NCBI GenBank assembly: GCA_030512295.1
Contig: JAULSR010000010.1
Location: forward strand, 1,155,639 to 1,219,638
Length of the DNA: 64,000 nt
From: Bombardia bombarda
Lineage: Eukaryota > Ascomycota > Sordariomycetes > Sordariales > Lasiosphaeriaceae
Direction of reading: 5' to 3'
In this document: positions 22,700 to 33,840 of the stretch, one piece after another
How the letters are laid out: every line of letters starts with the position of its first letter
Position numbering within the stretch: position 1 is the first letter of the stretch
Notes under the pieces: model-generated
Databases searched by the model: none
Told to the model about the DNA's origin: nothing
Seen by the model: only the letters and a program-made list of their open reading frames with translations
Program-made: the position numbers and the translations under genes

Positions 22700-23984
22700 A
22701 TGGCGGGAGGGAGCGTCTGACGGAGCTGGCCAATCAGCCCCCACCATCCCCCCAGTCCAAACCGCACCTCCCAGCACCCTGCATCTCCCACCCCCCGTTG
22801 GCTATCCTCTTGGTGCATACTCTCAGTCTTTTATTCCTTTGGCACAACCAGCACTTCTAGCATGCTGTCGAGGCAGCGATGACGAGCGGTCAGCTAAGCG
22901 TTGAAGTGTCCAGGCTTTATATCAGTATCACTCGCGCATTTATTTCATTCTATTTAACTTGAGGGTACGTCGACGAGCCAGCACAATGGCCCATGAACGC
23001 CTGAGATAGACAAACAAGAGAGGGATGATAGACTGAGGACATGGCAGGTTGCCAAATGTAAGTCTGCACTTTGCTTCACTCGCCCCATAAGAACCGACCG
23101 TTTCAGAGGTGAATAATCCCAAGGAGTACTGCCAGGCGGTTGAGCAGGCATGACCTGTTTGGAGCACTTGCTAAAGGGCCCTTTCGGTATAATTTTCCAC
23201 CAGGAGAAACATATCTACATCCGATTGGGCTGTAGTTGGTGCGGCTCATACGGAAGCAAGATTGTTAACAGCAAAGCCCATCCAAGACTGCCATGACCAA
23301 CCGCACCGTCGAGTTTCCCGCCACGCAAAGCATCCATCGACGGACGCGTTTGGCTAATACATGATGACATATATGGTACAGAATGGACGCAAACTACGAA
23401 TAATGGATCATTGCATTAAGACCAGTCTTCAGAGAGATGGTCATGGTTTGTTTGTGCCAGGAAGGCGGGCAGCATTGGCTTGGCTTGCCCCCGCCCAACG
23501 ACAACATCAAGGAGAGCGTGGATCCCTCAGAGATGGCCGACTCAAACATGCTGGATTTGGAAAAGGACAACCACCGCCATCGTGATATGTTCCTCAAGCT
23601 CGACCTTAGGGACTGGAGATAGTCTGACTACGGTCCTCAAGGCTATTCTTGAAGAGATAAACACCTGTTCATGGCATTATAAATTGATGTCGGACCGACA
23701 TGCTCATTCCAACTTCACATAAGCTTCAGGGACACGGACGTACAGAAATTAGTTCCACATTGACCCTTACCAGTCGCCAAACGGTTCCAGAGGTCTCATA
23801 TGGAGATCCTGTTCTTCTTAAAGCTTTAGGCAAAGTTACAATAAGACGAGTAAGTGATTCATCAGAGTGAGAGAAAAGGTCAGTGATTCGCTCGGACGTG
23901 AAGTGAGAGCTAACTGGATGTGAAATTTATCGGGTACCTTGTGAGAGCCCACTGTGAAACTAAACCCCACTCCCCAACGTCCCG
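22700..23984. other. no gene recognised
   Basis: Intergenic; only short unsupported frames on both strands. Confidence 0.45.
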
Positions 23985-24290
23985 TCGTGCCCGGGCCCCT
24001 TTGCCAAGCCTCGTGGAGTCTGAAAACGCCACCTGATCGCGCCCGCCACCACAACCTACCGACGACGACACAAACACCGTGACTTCAACATCATGACAGT
24101 ATTGCAGTGCAAATCATGGCATGTAGAGCATTCAGGTATTTTGCTGCATTGTTCAGTTCCAACAAATATAAGAATTGTCTCGCACACGCTCATGTCAGCC
24201 AATCAGAGCGCGACGTTCCACGTCCGACCTGATAGCTGCCTGGAACGCCGAGATTGCACTTCCAGCCCCATCTTGGACTTGGCGACCGCG
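23985..24290. repeat. diverged duplicate of 21540-21920
   Basis: Collinear matches by eye to 21540-21920 include CCTTTTGCCAAG/CCTTTGCCAAGC, AACGCCAC, CGACGACGACACAA, TTTAGGTATTT/TTCAGGTATTT, AGCCAATCAGA and CCATCTTGGACATGGCGACCGCG/CCATCTTGGACTTGGCGACCGCG. Order and spacing are kept with small indels. The segment corresponds to the 3' end and downstream flank of the Pro/Ser-rich gene, so this is a truncated relic of a second copy. Confidence 0.7.
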
Positions 24291-24673
24291 TTCTTATCGA
24301 CTTCTGGTGTGTTTCAACCTCCATGGCGATTGGATTAATAAGTACATGTAAATTCCCGCGTGATTACGGTACTGTAACTGCGGGCGGCGTGTTTAATCTC
24401 GGGCTCACTCTCAGCTGCTTTGTCTGACCTCCTGGCCACAGTTTGCAATCTCATTTGTTGCAATCTCATTTGTACTATCCACGTGGCGGAAAATAGGAAG
24501 CGGAAGGCGTTTGTTGCAGGAGCCGCATTATCCCCAGTCGACTTGCCTCTGCCGTTGCAGATGGAGGCTCTTGTGGCTCCGCCGGCAAACCTCTGGAGTG
24601 AGGAGGACGTGTCCCCGTCCCAATTCAACAGGGCTCTTCCCTTCTCCCACAACAAGAGATATTCTCCCTCTCA

Positions 24674-25000
24674 AACCAAACTGGTCTATCTCAGCAGTCA
24701 TTTTAGTAGTCCTGCACAGCCATTTCATCCCATCTATCATCAAGTTCATAATCTGCCTCGTCATACGATGCCCCGCCCTCACATTCAAGTCGAAGGGTTT
24801 CCCCCCCTCGAACCAAACCAGTCCATCTCAGCAGTCATTTCAGTAGTACTGCACAACCATTTCATCCCAACTACCACCAAGGTCATAATCTGCCTGGTCG
24901 CACGAAGCCCCGCCCGAGCGTTGAATTGGAAAGGTTTTCCTTCCCTTCTCCTACAATAAAGATATCCTTTTCCTCTCAACCCATACCAACCCATCTCAGC
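24674..25000. repeat. ~137-bp tandem repeat, two copies plus a partial third
   Basis: The block starting AACCAAACTGGTCTATCTCAG at about 24674 recurs at 24811 with only a few differences through GGTTTTCC. A short third match (CCAACCCATCTCAGCC) lies near 24985. The array ends just upstream of the membrane protein start at 25055, so it lies in that gene's promoter or leader. Confidence 0.75.
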
Positions 25001-25054
25001 CACCGTTTTGCTGCTTCCTCCAAACTCGCCCACACGTCCCAAAGATCAGGGAAA

Positions 25055-26433
25055 ATGGAGTCTCCCCCGGTGACCAAGCCATTTATCAACCGCGCTGATA
25101 CGATCTATGGCGTCTGCTATTCCGCTCTGGTAGTTGCAACAGAATGCTTCCCAAGAGGTCTTGCACCATTAGACTAACCGGCAACGTTTAGATCACTGTC
25201 TGGATTTGTGTCTGTCTGCGCCTGTACACTCGTTTCCACGTCATTCGCTCCCCCGGCTGGGACGACTTCTTCTTGATCCTATCCCTGGTATGTATGGTCA
25301 TCGTGACTTGGACGACACGTGGATGCAGGAAACAGCTATTGACTTACCTCGTAGGGATTTACCAGCGTTTGCTTGATTGGCGTTTGCACGTGTACGTTGC
25401 AGTTCTCACCGCGCACTTGTCGCTGTTCCCACCATACTAACATCGACGCACAGCTGTGAAGTCTGGTCTTGGTCGCAGTGGTCACAGATTCGTAGCTGAC
25501 GAGATGGTTGATTTCATGCACGTGGGTGGTATTCTGTCTCCTGGCCATCTTTGTCTGCAGCCAACAGAGTTAACACCACCCCCCATTATAGTCTGTCTAC
25601 GTCTATGGAGCGGCCTACCACACTTCGACAGGTCTCGTCAAGATCTCGCTCCTGCTTCAATATCTCCGCATCTGCCAGCCGGCAACAGTCCTCCATACCG
25701 CCTGTCGCATTTCGTTAGGTCTTGTGGCACTCTGGAGCCTGGCATACTCTGTCATGGCTTGGTTTCCCTGCATGCCGGTCCCGGTCTACTGGACAGCTTA
25801 TTACTATGGTGCTGCGGGGATGCTGTATCTGGACAGCCACTGTTATGGGATCGCTCTTGATCGCGGTGTTTTGAGGGCCTGTGCATTCATCAACATGGCC
25901 TTTGACGTTCTTGTCATGGCCCTCCCCCTCATGATGTGGAAGCAAACTTGGATGGAGAAGAGAACCAAACGTGGACTGGCTGGCATTGTTGTGATGTGGA
26001 TTTGGTAAGTACCCCACCTATAACTTACGATTAAGGGATTTCTCCTTCATTCAGCTGCACATACTGACGCGTTTGCAGCGTCAACACATGCGCGATCTGG
26101 CGACTATGTGCTGTGTGGTCGCTGTTCGACTCTCTCGATCTCTTGCCCGCTGCTGCCATAGCAGGTGGGCTGGAGGTGACCCTGGCCTGTATATGCGCCA
26201 GCATCCCCGTGTTCTGGGGGCCCATGGCGGAGAAGACGTCAGCAATGCTGAACCAAATATTTGTGACTAAGGAGGTCACGATTGATGTGTCAAATCGTTA
26301 CGAGGCCTTTACCGACGGCGATAATTCTGAAGACACTGAGATGTTTCGGGTTGGCGAGGCACGACCGACGGTGACGAGTTGTTCCCGCGCTGGCAAGACT
26401 GGCTTGGGAGCGGAGAAGCGTCTGCCTGTATGA
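25055..26433 (+). CDS. SAT4/PTH11-type integral membrane protein
   Basis: Six exons: 25055-25129, 25192-25287, 25355-25391, 25454-25521, 25592-26004 and 26079-26433. All have GT..AG introns and consistent phase, giving 347 residues. The spliced protein has the fungal Rhodopsin_dom layout: MESPPVTKPFINRADTIYG, helix 1 ending LRLYTRF, SPGWDDFFLILSL (the conserved WDD motif), VKSGLGR, VYVYGAAYHTSTGLVKISLL, several further helices, then the C-terminal motif WSLFDSLDLLPAAAIAGGLEV-type segment with ICASIPVFWG. About seven membrane helices and a polar cytoplasmic tail. Proteins of this family are plasma-membrane and receptor-like; PTH11 acts in host-surface sensing, but most members are uncharacterised, so the ligand is unknown. 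Intact. Confidence 0.85.
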
Positions 26434-27283
26434 TGGCTAGATGTGGGATGCATCTACTGTGTATGGGATTGATACCTGCTGTCGTGTACTGAGGAGGCAT
26501 GGTTTTACTAGGCTTGTATTAGCCCCTGCGAGCTTGGACTAATATCTGCTAGACTTAGGTAGCTGATAACGACATGCTGCTTCGTCTATTCTCTGTCCAC
26601 CGGTCTAGCTTCTGGAGGTCATCATGAGCAGAGCCTCCATATCGACCGTGATAACTGCGTGTCCAGGGACATAAAGGTGATGTAGGTCCATGACGGTGGC
26701 TCAGACCAGCATGTACTGGTGATATTGAACTGTTTGGCCGTCAGGGAGTAATTGCCGTACTCACTAACACTCAGTAGTTTGCACCCTAATTTCTGCAGCC
26801 GAGGGTCGTGGAGAGCTGAAGCAGGGGCAACCCTTGGCCAGCAGCAAGAGTAGCGCCCCGCTAATGACGCGCCAAGTCCCCGGCCCGCAGGTTTAGCGTA
26901 GATCGACAGCGCACATCGCACCCGATTGGCTTAGGTGCAGGCGATCATCAGCCCTCTGGATGCCAAGACGCACTGTGACAGGGCAGTCGAGGGAAGTCGC
27001 CATGCAGGTCTCACAATCGGTAAACACCACCGCCTGTGACCGACCTGACGCAAAATCGAGTGGACGATAATCGCCCGCCGAGGCACCACGATGCAGGCAA
27101 TGTCTGACCCTTTGCGCGGGGACCAGCAGGCAATCCGGTTGGGGTGGTTGGTGTTGCCGACACGAATGATGAACGTCATTGAAGGCTTCTTCAGTCGAAT
27201 CGCTCCTCTCTGTTCCCTCCAATCTTGTCTCTCCCGTCGCGCTCTCTTCACTCTCCAGCTTGGATCACTTTTATTCCTCCGCC
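26434..27283. other. intergenic/promoter region
   Basis: About 850 bases between two plus-strand genes. Minus-strand frames at 26622-27296 overlap each other and have no recognisable content. Probably the promoter of the P450 gene. Confidence 0.45.
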
Positions 27284-28663
27284 ATGTCGACTCCAATCCC
27301 CCAGCCGCCCGGCGTGCCCATCTTGGGCAACATCTTCAACATCGACCAGAACAACACGTGGTGGTCGCTCAAAGGACTGGCCGAGAAGTATGGCGAGATC
27401 TTCCAGATCAAGGTCCTCGGCAAGCCCATCGTCTTCGTCGCGAGCGCCGCGCTGGCTGAGGAGATATGCGACCAGTCGCGGTTCCGCAAGTACGTCGGCG
27501 GCCCCATCGTCGAGATCCGGTACGCCGTGCACGACTCGCTCTTCACAGCCTACGAGCATGAGACGAACTGGGGCATTGCCCACCGCATCATCGCGCCCCA
27601 GCTCTCCACCCAGGCAGTCGCCGGCCATTTCAACGAGGTGCGCGACCTGACTTCCGAGCTCATCGCCAAATGGACCCAGCTCGGCCCCAAGAACAAGATC
27701 CAGCCCATCGATGACCTCAACAGCCTCAATCTCGAGGCCACCACCCTCACCTTCTTCGGCAAGAAGCTCAACTGCCTGACCGGCCCCGTCCACCCCATGA
27801 TCCAGGCCATGGAGGACTCCACCTCCGAGGCCATGAAGCGCCCGACCAGGGTGCCCAAGTTCCTCAACTCGCTCGTCTACGGCACAAAGTTCAAGTCGGC
27901 GACGGCCGCCATGCGCGCTTGGGCTACCGATCTGGTCAAGTACCGCAACGAGAACCCTACCGACCGCCGCGACCTGCTTTGGGCGATGATGAACGTCAAG
28001 GACCCCGAGTCTGGCAAAGCCTTGACCGACGAGCAGGTCATCGACGAGATTGTCACCATGCCCATCGGCAGCAGCACCGCACCGTGCGCCATCGACGCCG
28101 CCATCTTGTTTCTGATCCAGAACCCCGAGGTTGTTGTCAAGGCGCGCGCCGAGCTCGACGCCGTCATCGGCTCCGGCCCCTTTTCACACGAGCACCTCGC
28201 CCAGCTGCCCTACATTGCCGGCATCGCACGCGAGACCCTGCGTCTGTCGTTCGCCGCCCCGGGCTTCAACATCGAGCCCATCCCGAGGCCGGGCGACACG
28301 AGCCCGGTTCTGCTGGCTGGCGGTAAGTATCAGGTGGCCCACGACCAGGCCATGATCATTGTGCTTGCGGGCGTCAATCGTGACCCAGCCGTGTTTGAGG
28401 AGCCGCTCAAGTTCAAACCCGAGCGCATGGTAGGCGAGGCCTTCGACAGGCTGCCAGCAGGCGTGAAGAAGTGGTTTGGAAACGGCAAGAGAGAGTGCGT
28501 CGGCAAACACTGGGCCTGGGAGTTCTTGGTGACTGTCTTGGCCAAGCTGATCCACGAGGTGGATTTCGAGGCGGTGGATCCGGCGTACCAGCTGAAGCAG
28601 GATGGCTGGTTCAACGTGCGCCCAGTTGGATTCTATGTAAAGGTTAAGCCGAGGGGTGCTTGA
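27284..28663 (+). CDS. stand-alone cytochrome P450 resembling the CYP505 heme domain
   Basis: 459 residues, no introns, from GCCATGTC at 27284; the upstream extension lacks similarity. It starts IPQPPGVPILGNIFNID with no membrane anchor, as in the self-sufficient CYP505/P450foxy and P450BM3 family. Collinear family motifs include SLFTAYEHETNWGIAHRI, TRVPKFLNSL and DRRDLLWAMMN. ETLRL is the ExxR motif and FGNGKRECVG carries the heme cysteine. The sequence stops at KVKPRGA, where CYP505 proteins continue into a flavodoxin/reductase half; none is found downstream. The I-helix reads IGSSTAPC where the family has AGHETTSG, so the acidic residue of the oxygen-activation pair is Ser although the next Thr remains. 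This suggests non-standard chemistry or a partner reductase. Not a decayed gene: the frame is clean. Confidence 0.85.
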   Translation: MSTPIPQPPGVPILGNIFNIDQNNTWWSLKGLAEKYGEIFQIKVLGKPIVFVASAALAEEICDQSRFRKYVGGPIVEIRYAVHDSLFTAYEHETNWGIAHRIIAPQLSTQAVAGHFNEVRDLTSELIAKWTQLGPKNKIQPIDDLNSLNLEATTLTFFGKKLNCLTGPVHPMIQAMEDSTSEAMKRPTRVPKFLNSLVYGTKFKSATAAMRAWATDLVKYRNENPTDRRDLLWAMMNVKDPESGKALTDEQVIDEIVTMPIGSSTAPCAIDAAILFLIQNPEVVVKARAELDAVIGSGPFSHEHLAQLPYIAGIARETLRLSFAAPGFNIEPIPRPGDTSPVLLAGGKYQVAHDQAMIIVLAGVNRDPAVFEEPLKFKPERMVGEAFDRLPAGVKKWFGNGKRECVGKHWAWEFLVTVLAKLIHEVDFEAVDPAYQLKQDGWFNVRPVGFYVKVKPRGA

Positions 28664-29938
28664 GATGACTGCGCCATTTTGTTTCTCCGACTTGGATAAG
28701 GATTGTTTGAAGCCACCGGCTCGCTCGCGATGTAAGTGGTGCTATGATTGAGTCATGGAAATCCGTCAGAGATAATGTGTGTTTACCTAGTACAACATAA
28801 TGAAGATGCGACTTGTTCTTGGAAGCAGATGTATGCCTCAGTCCATGCCGCGTTGCATTTGCAGCGTCTGTGTCCCATTGTTCTGGGAACATACTACTGC
28901 AGTTGATCCTGAGAATCGCTATCTTCATCGTTTCGGCTACCTTCGGCAAAGCATCATCTCTTGTCATACTGCTGGATCCGGGGTGCGTTAGGGCAAGTTA
29001 GTGTCTGCAGCGGTTGTTTATAGCTGCGAGCTTCGTGTCTCTGCATACAGCTCCCCCCAAAGAGGTCATACCGAACCGTGGATGGAAATGCACGAACAGC
29101 CCATTGACGCTTAAGGACTGACTGGGTGGATAGATGCCGCGTGTTCACAATCATGAACCGACTTGACGGTCTTCTGTTCAAGGCGACTCGGTGAGGCCTG
29201 GATCGTCAACTTACAATGCTGCTAGATTGCAAACGACACTTACACCTCACGCTTTGTCATGAGTGCAGACAACGTGTCTCGCATACAGAGCAATATCCTC
29301 CACAACCCAACTTGCCGAGCTGTGACTCGCACCGTCCCTGAACATCTGTTAAGCTGCCGTCCTGACCATGCTAGTCTTCCGCCACTCTTTGCAGCAGGGC
29401 TTCAGAACCAGATTATGTTACCGGCGTCAATGCCCCGACAAGGGTGAAACGACAGAGCTCATCATCTGTACCCCTCCCCCTGGGCTAAATCTCGGTGCTG
29501 ACTTGATTGCGTAGGCTAGCTCGCCCGTGCCTGAAGAAGCTTTGTCCGGCGTGCTCTAGTGACCGACCAGCAGCGCGTTAAACTTCATTTCGTGTGACGA
29601 CCAGCCGCCAGGAGTAAGCCGCAAGGCGACGGTTGAACCATGCAGGGACCAATCCCAGCGGCGGGATGAGCAAGCGCCCCATACAGTCACCGGCGAGGCC
29701 ACGCCAGCCTGCGCAGGAGTACACTCGGGGGGAGCTTGAAGAAACTAGCTTGACCCGAGAGATGCGTGTTGACTGCTTCTTGTTGACCGTTTCTAAATCT
29801 GGAACGGATGCGTGGACAAAGTGTGCGCTACTCAGACTGCCACGCGGCTTTCCACTGGTGCACTCATTGTCAAGCAGCGTGACGGGGCTCTGCGCTTCGC
29901 GTTGATGAACTGAGGGGGTTCATGGCCAACAACACGTG
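28664..29938. other. no gene recognised
   Basis: About 1.3 kb 3' of the P450 and 5' of a small secreted protein. Only short unsupported frames. Confidence 0.45.
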
Positions 29939-29946
29939 TATATAAA
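29939..29946 (+). promoter_or_regulatory. TATA box of the small secreted protein gene
   Basis: TATATAAA lies 269 bases upstream of ATG 30215, implying a leader of roughly 240 nt that includes the CAA repeat. Confidence 0.5.
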
Positions 29947-30126
29947 CATCTTTCTCATCCAGAATCCTACCGACTTTTTTTTCCATCAGCATCCAGTCTC
30001 ATCATCCACAACAATCACTCAACACTCCCAACACTCGCTACAGTCGTTTCAACAACAACACAGCTCTTCATACTCACATCACTTTGAGTCAACCTCATCC
30101 CCAACGCAATCCCAACACCATCCCTC

Positions 30127-30150
30127 ACAACCACAACAACCACAACAACC

Positions 30151-30202
<52 letters not shown>

Positions 30203-30203
30203 C
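30127..30203 (+). repeat. (CAA)n / CAACCA repeat in the 5' leader
   Basis: CCACAACAA units followed by about 18 uninterrupted CAA triplets, ending 12 bases before the ATG at 30215. It lies in the presumed untranslated leader. Unstructured CAA-rich leaders are known to favour ribosome scanning; a role here is inference. Confidence 0.9.
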
Positions 30204-30214
30204 CAAACCTCAAA

Positions 30215-30508
30215 ATGAAGACCAGCTTCGTCGCCGTTTTCGCCGCCCTTGTCGCCATGACCTCTGCTGTCACCATCTCTCTGCCATCTGGAGTCTCGAT
30301 CCCCTCAGGTGTCTCTGTGCCTTCGGGAGTTGTTGTCGTTAGTGCCGGCGCCACTGCCACTGCCACTGCCACCGCCGCTGCAGCCGGCAATAAGCGCCAG
30401 AACTTTGGCCAGCAGAGCTCGAGCACCGCCGCTGCCAAGGCCACGGGCGCTACCAACAGCCGGGCTCGCCGTGCCGCCGCTGCCAAGGCTGCGGAGGCCG
30501 ACAACTAA
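30215..30508 (+). CDS. small secreted Ala/Ser-rich protein
   Basis: 97 residues from ATG 30215, where a signal peptide (MKTSFVAVFAALVAMTSAVT) begins. The frame is open upstream only as the CAA-repeat leader. The mature part has a short tandem repeat (PSGVSIPSGVSVPSGV), an Ala/Thr run, a Lys-Arg site (NKRQNFGQQ) that could be cut by a Kex2-type protease, and a basic Ala-rich tail (SRARRAAAAKAAEADN). No cysteines. Family unknown. Features fit a small secreted protein or a precursor releasing short peptides. TATA box and long CAA leader suggest a strongly expressed transcript. No intron. Confidence 0.6.
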   Translation: MKTSFVAVFAALVAMTSAVTISLPSGVSIPSGVSVPSGVVVVSAGATATATATAAAAGNKRQNFGQQSSSTAAAKATGATNSRARRAAAAKAAEADN

Positions 30509-31799
30509 GCGACAATGGATACCCAGATACAACAGCAACGGCAGTCTGGTCCGCCGTCGATCTTTGGCTTTTCACGACCTCGGAAGGTTCCAGCCTTCTT
30601 ACTGAGGAAACTTCGGCTCTGGCTTAATTGGATTTGGATACGGGTTTTGGATTTCATCTTGGATTTGGTCGAGTCGCTGCTTTGATGAAACTATCAAGGC
30701 CGTGACTACTCTACTACTAGGCAGAAGTGTTGGAAGACCCATGTTTTTTCTCTTTTTTGGCTTTCAGTGTTTTTGGTTGAGGCGGAACAAGTATGAATGT
30801 TATAGATAGATCAACACACGTAACGCGACGCAACTACCCCTTGAGCCCTTAATAGATAGCAATCCCATTATGTTTGCGTGCGCATCACAGTTCATAACAT
30901 CAATCGTGAACACTATTCTAATCCCCTTCTTCCTAAATCATGATGTGCTTTCCTAACCCTAAGCAACCCCTGTCTCGGCCCCCTTCAAATGGTACCCTAT
31001 TTCAGGCAAAATTGGAGAACCACGGCACCGGGGCCGAGAGCAGTCACATGCTGGGCGAGCAAAACCGGGTTGCATCCCTGCAAGCAATGGACGAGAATCT
31101 TGCTGGACGCCCAATCTGTCCAGCAGTTTGTCCAGACCGGGCCGGAATCTTGGGTTTTTTTTCTCCTCCATGACGCTTCTGCCGGCGGAACGGACAGTCC
31201 TAGTCGCTGTGGACGGCTAGTGCCCGGGATACCGTCCTAATTCTGTCGACGGGAGCCAGCACGCTGCCTCCGATGCCAAGATGGGGCAGGTCGGTAGCGA
31301 CTTGGCGACATCCGGGATCGGGTATTTTAGCCTGAAGGACACGTGCGGTCGTGGATTCAGGTTAATTGCCAGATTGCCGTGCTGATTGGTGGCCTTTCAC
31401 TTGAAACTGGGGAAGAAGACGTCGAATGGCAACCGAGTCCCCGGTTTTGCGACAGACAGACAAGCGCTTGGCTTCCCGATTCGCGATGCCACGGAACAAT
31501 CTCCGAGGTCGACGGGTTCTGTCGCCGCTGAGGCCCAGAATGCCCCTGAACATCACGGTATGTGTCCACTCCCAATGCTCCCAGACGGGTTCAATGCGTA
31601 AACAAACCGGTTGAATACCCCACACATGAGTTGGATCTGCTGGTGCCGTCACCCTAATGGTTGTAGGGAAGAGATGCGGACCAAGGGCCAAGACGATAAA
31701 AGCAGCTTTTTTGTCATGGCCAGCGTCAGTCCTGACACCCCCAGGCACTCTCATTCATCCTGAGCTGTCCCATCCGAGTCGTCTATCCTCTCCGTCAAC
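30509..31799. other. no gene recognised
   Basis: About 1.3 kb before the xylanase gene. Overlapping frames at 30940-31754 have no recognisable content. The 3' part is the likely xylanase promoter (GATAAAAG near 31693). Confidence 0.45.
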
Positions 31800-33178
31800 A
31801 TGCATACCCACGCACTCCTCGCAGCGCTCCTGGCGCCGGCAACGGTGTCAGCGCAGCTGAACAGCCTCGCCGTGGCCGCCGGACTCAAGTACTTTGGTAC
31901 CGCCGTCCGAGAAGGATCCGTCAGCAGCGACTCGGCCTACATGGCCATCGTCAACAACAAGAACGAGCTTGGCCAGGTGGTGTCGGAGAATGGGCAGAAG
32001 TGGGATGCCACTGAGCCCAGCCGCAACACCTTCACCTACACTCAAGGCGACATTGTGCCCAACGTGGCCAAGAAGAATGGCCAGTACCTGCGCTGCCACA
32101 CTTTGACGTGGCACAGCCAGCTGCCCAGCTGGGGTGAGTGATATTGACCAGGAACACATATCAAAAAGGGGCAGCCACTGACAGCTGGATGCAGTCTCGT
32201 CGGGTTCATGGACTCGTGCAACTCTGCAGCCCGTCATCGAGACGCACATCTCCAACGTCATGGCCCACTACCTCGGCCAGTGTTACGCCTGGGATGTGGT
32301 CAACGAGGCCATCGCTGATGACGGCACCTGGCGCGACAGCGTCTTCTACCGGACCTTCAGCACCGACTTCCTCGCCATCTCGTTCAACGCTGCCAAGAAG
32401 GCCGACCCCAACACTAAGCTGTAAGTCCCTGTAAGCATCTCCTATCGGGATGCTCGTGTGCTGACCATACAGCTACTATAACGACTACAACCTCGAGTAC
32501 AACGGTGCCAAGACGGAGCGCGCCCTTGAGGTGGTCAACATCATTCAGAAGGCCGGTGCGCCCATTGATGGCGTTGGCTTCCAGGCCCATCTCATCGTCG
32601 GCAGCACGCCGTCGCGCAGCAGCCTGGCCACCGTGCTGAAGCGCTTCACAGCCCTCAACGTCGAGGTCGCCTACACTGAGCTTGACATCCGCCACTCTAG
32701 TCTGCCAGCCTCGACCTCCGCCCTCGCCACCCAGGGTAACGACTTTGCCAACGTGGTCGGCTCATGCCTTGACGTTACAGGCTGCGTTGGTGTCACCGTC
32801 TGGGGCTTCACCGACAAGTACAGCTGGGTCCCGAGCACCTTCAGCGGCGCCGGTGATGCCTTGATTTACGACAGCAACCTGAATAAGAAGGCGGCCTGGA
32901 CGTCCATTTCGTCTGTGCTGGCGGCCAAGGCCACGAACCCCGTCACTCTGGTCACGTCGACCAAGGCGACGACTGCTACCTCGGTGGCGGCCACGACTAC
33001 TCCCGTCGTTGTGGTGACTACCACCTCATCGGCACCCGCGACGACCTCGACGGCAAGTGGTGGCGCTGAGGCGGCTCACTGGGCACAATGTGGTGGTACT
33101 GGCTGGACGGGGGCGACCAAGTGCCAGAGCCCCTGGACTTGCAAGGTTTCCAATCCCTACTACTCCCAGTGCCTGTAG
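31800..33178 (+). CDS. endo-1,4-beta-xylanase GH10 with C-terminal CBM1
   Basis: Three exons: 31800-32133, 32195-32420 and 32473-33178, in consistent phase, giving 421 residues. Signal peptide MHTHALLAALLAPATVSA. The GH10 barrel covers about residues 20-320: RCHTLTWHSQLPSW, then WDVVNEAIADDGTWR with the acid/base Glu, and VAYTELDIRH with the nucleophile Glu. VTVWGFTDKYSW closes the barrel. A Thr/Ser-rich linker leads to a fungal CBM1 (WAQCGGTGWTGATKC...YYSQCL) with the cysteine and aromatic pattern for cellulose binding. It hydrolyses xylan outside the cell. Complete by motifs. With the AA9 LPMO it points to plant-biomass use. Confidence 0.95.
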
Positions 33179-33341
33179 AGTGGGGGCAAGAGCCCAGTCT
33201 ATTTTTATATGTATCTATTTGTCTGGGGACGTGTATATATGACGTGGACGGTTAAGCGAGTTACAAGTGAGTAGAACACCTGGTAATCATTAACGGTCTG
33301 TTGACTCCCGAGCCCCTGATCGTTTCCCCAGCATCCCTGCA

Positions 33342-33840
33342 TCACATACAACACAGCTCTAAACCACCCTCGCACCCCCTGATCCACACATGCTTTACAT
33401 TCCTCGTGACGTGGATATCCTCGACCGGGTTTCCCTCGACCAGCGTCAAGTCGGCCCTCTTTCCCTCTTTGATTTCGCGCCTATCTGTGAGCCCAAAGTA
33501 CTTGGCCGGAACACTCGTGGCTGCCCTCAAGACATTCACCACACTCATGCCGCTTTGACTCATCAGCTCCATCTCATCATGGATAGAAGTGCCATGGGGA
33601 ATCTCCAGCCCTGCCACGATATTTGCATCGGTGCCGACGCAAATCACCATGCCCACCTCGTGCATCCTGGTCAAGTTATCCAAGACAGTCTGGAATGTCG
33701 CCGATGGATACTTCTCTCTAATCTTGGGCGTCATCTTTTTCATGATCAGCACCGTGGGAATGCCGACTTTGGCTTGTGTGAGATGGGTGTAGCAGGCCAT
33801 GGTGATGTGGACGGCGGCTTTGTCTCTTGTTTTATTCCAT
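33342..33840 (-). pseudogene. C-terminal fragment of an amidohydrolase
   Basis: About 165 residues read as the C-terminal third of a metal-dependent amidohydrolase (imidazolonepropionase/prolidase-like): a helix near MACYTHLTQAKVGIPTVLIM, ICVGTDAN with the conserved metal-binding Asp, PHGTSIHDEMELMSQSGMS, and the closing beta-sandwich motif REIKEGKRADLTLVEGNP. The N-terminal half with the HxH metal site is not found in the 1.5 kb upstream. I infer a truncated gene relic. It ends 163 bases beyond the xylanase stop, in convergent orientation. Confidence 0.7.

Noticed and set aside
26622..27296. Minus-strand frames upstream of the CYP505-like gene
   Set aside because: Mutually overlapping, no domain, located in the probable promoter.
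30015..30206. Poly-valine and poly-cysteine frames opposite the CAA repeat
   Set aside because: Simple complement of the (CAA)n leader.
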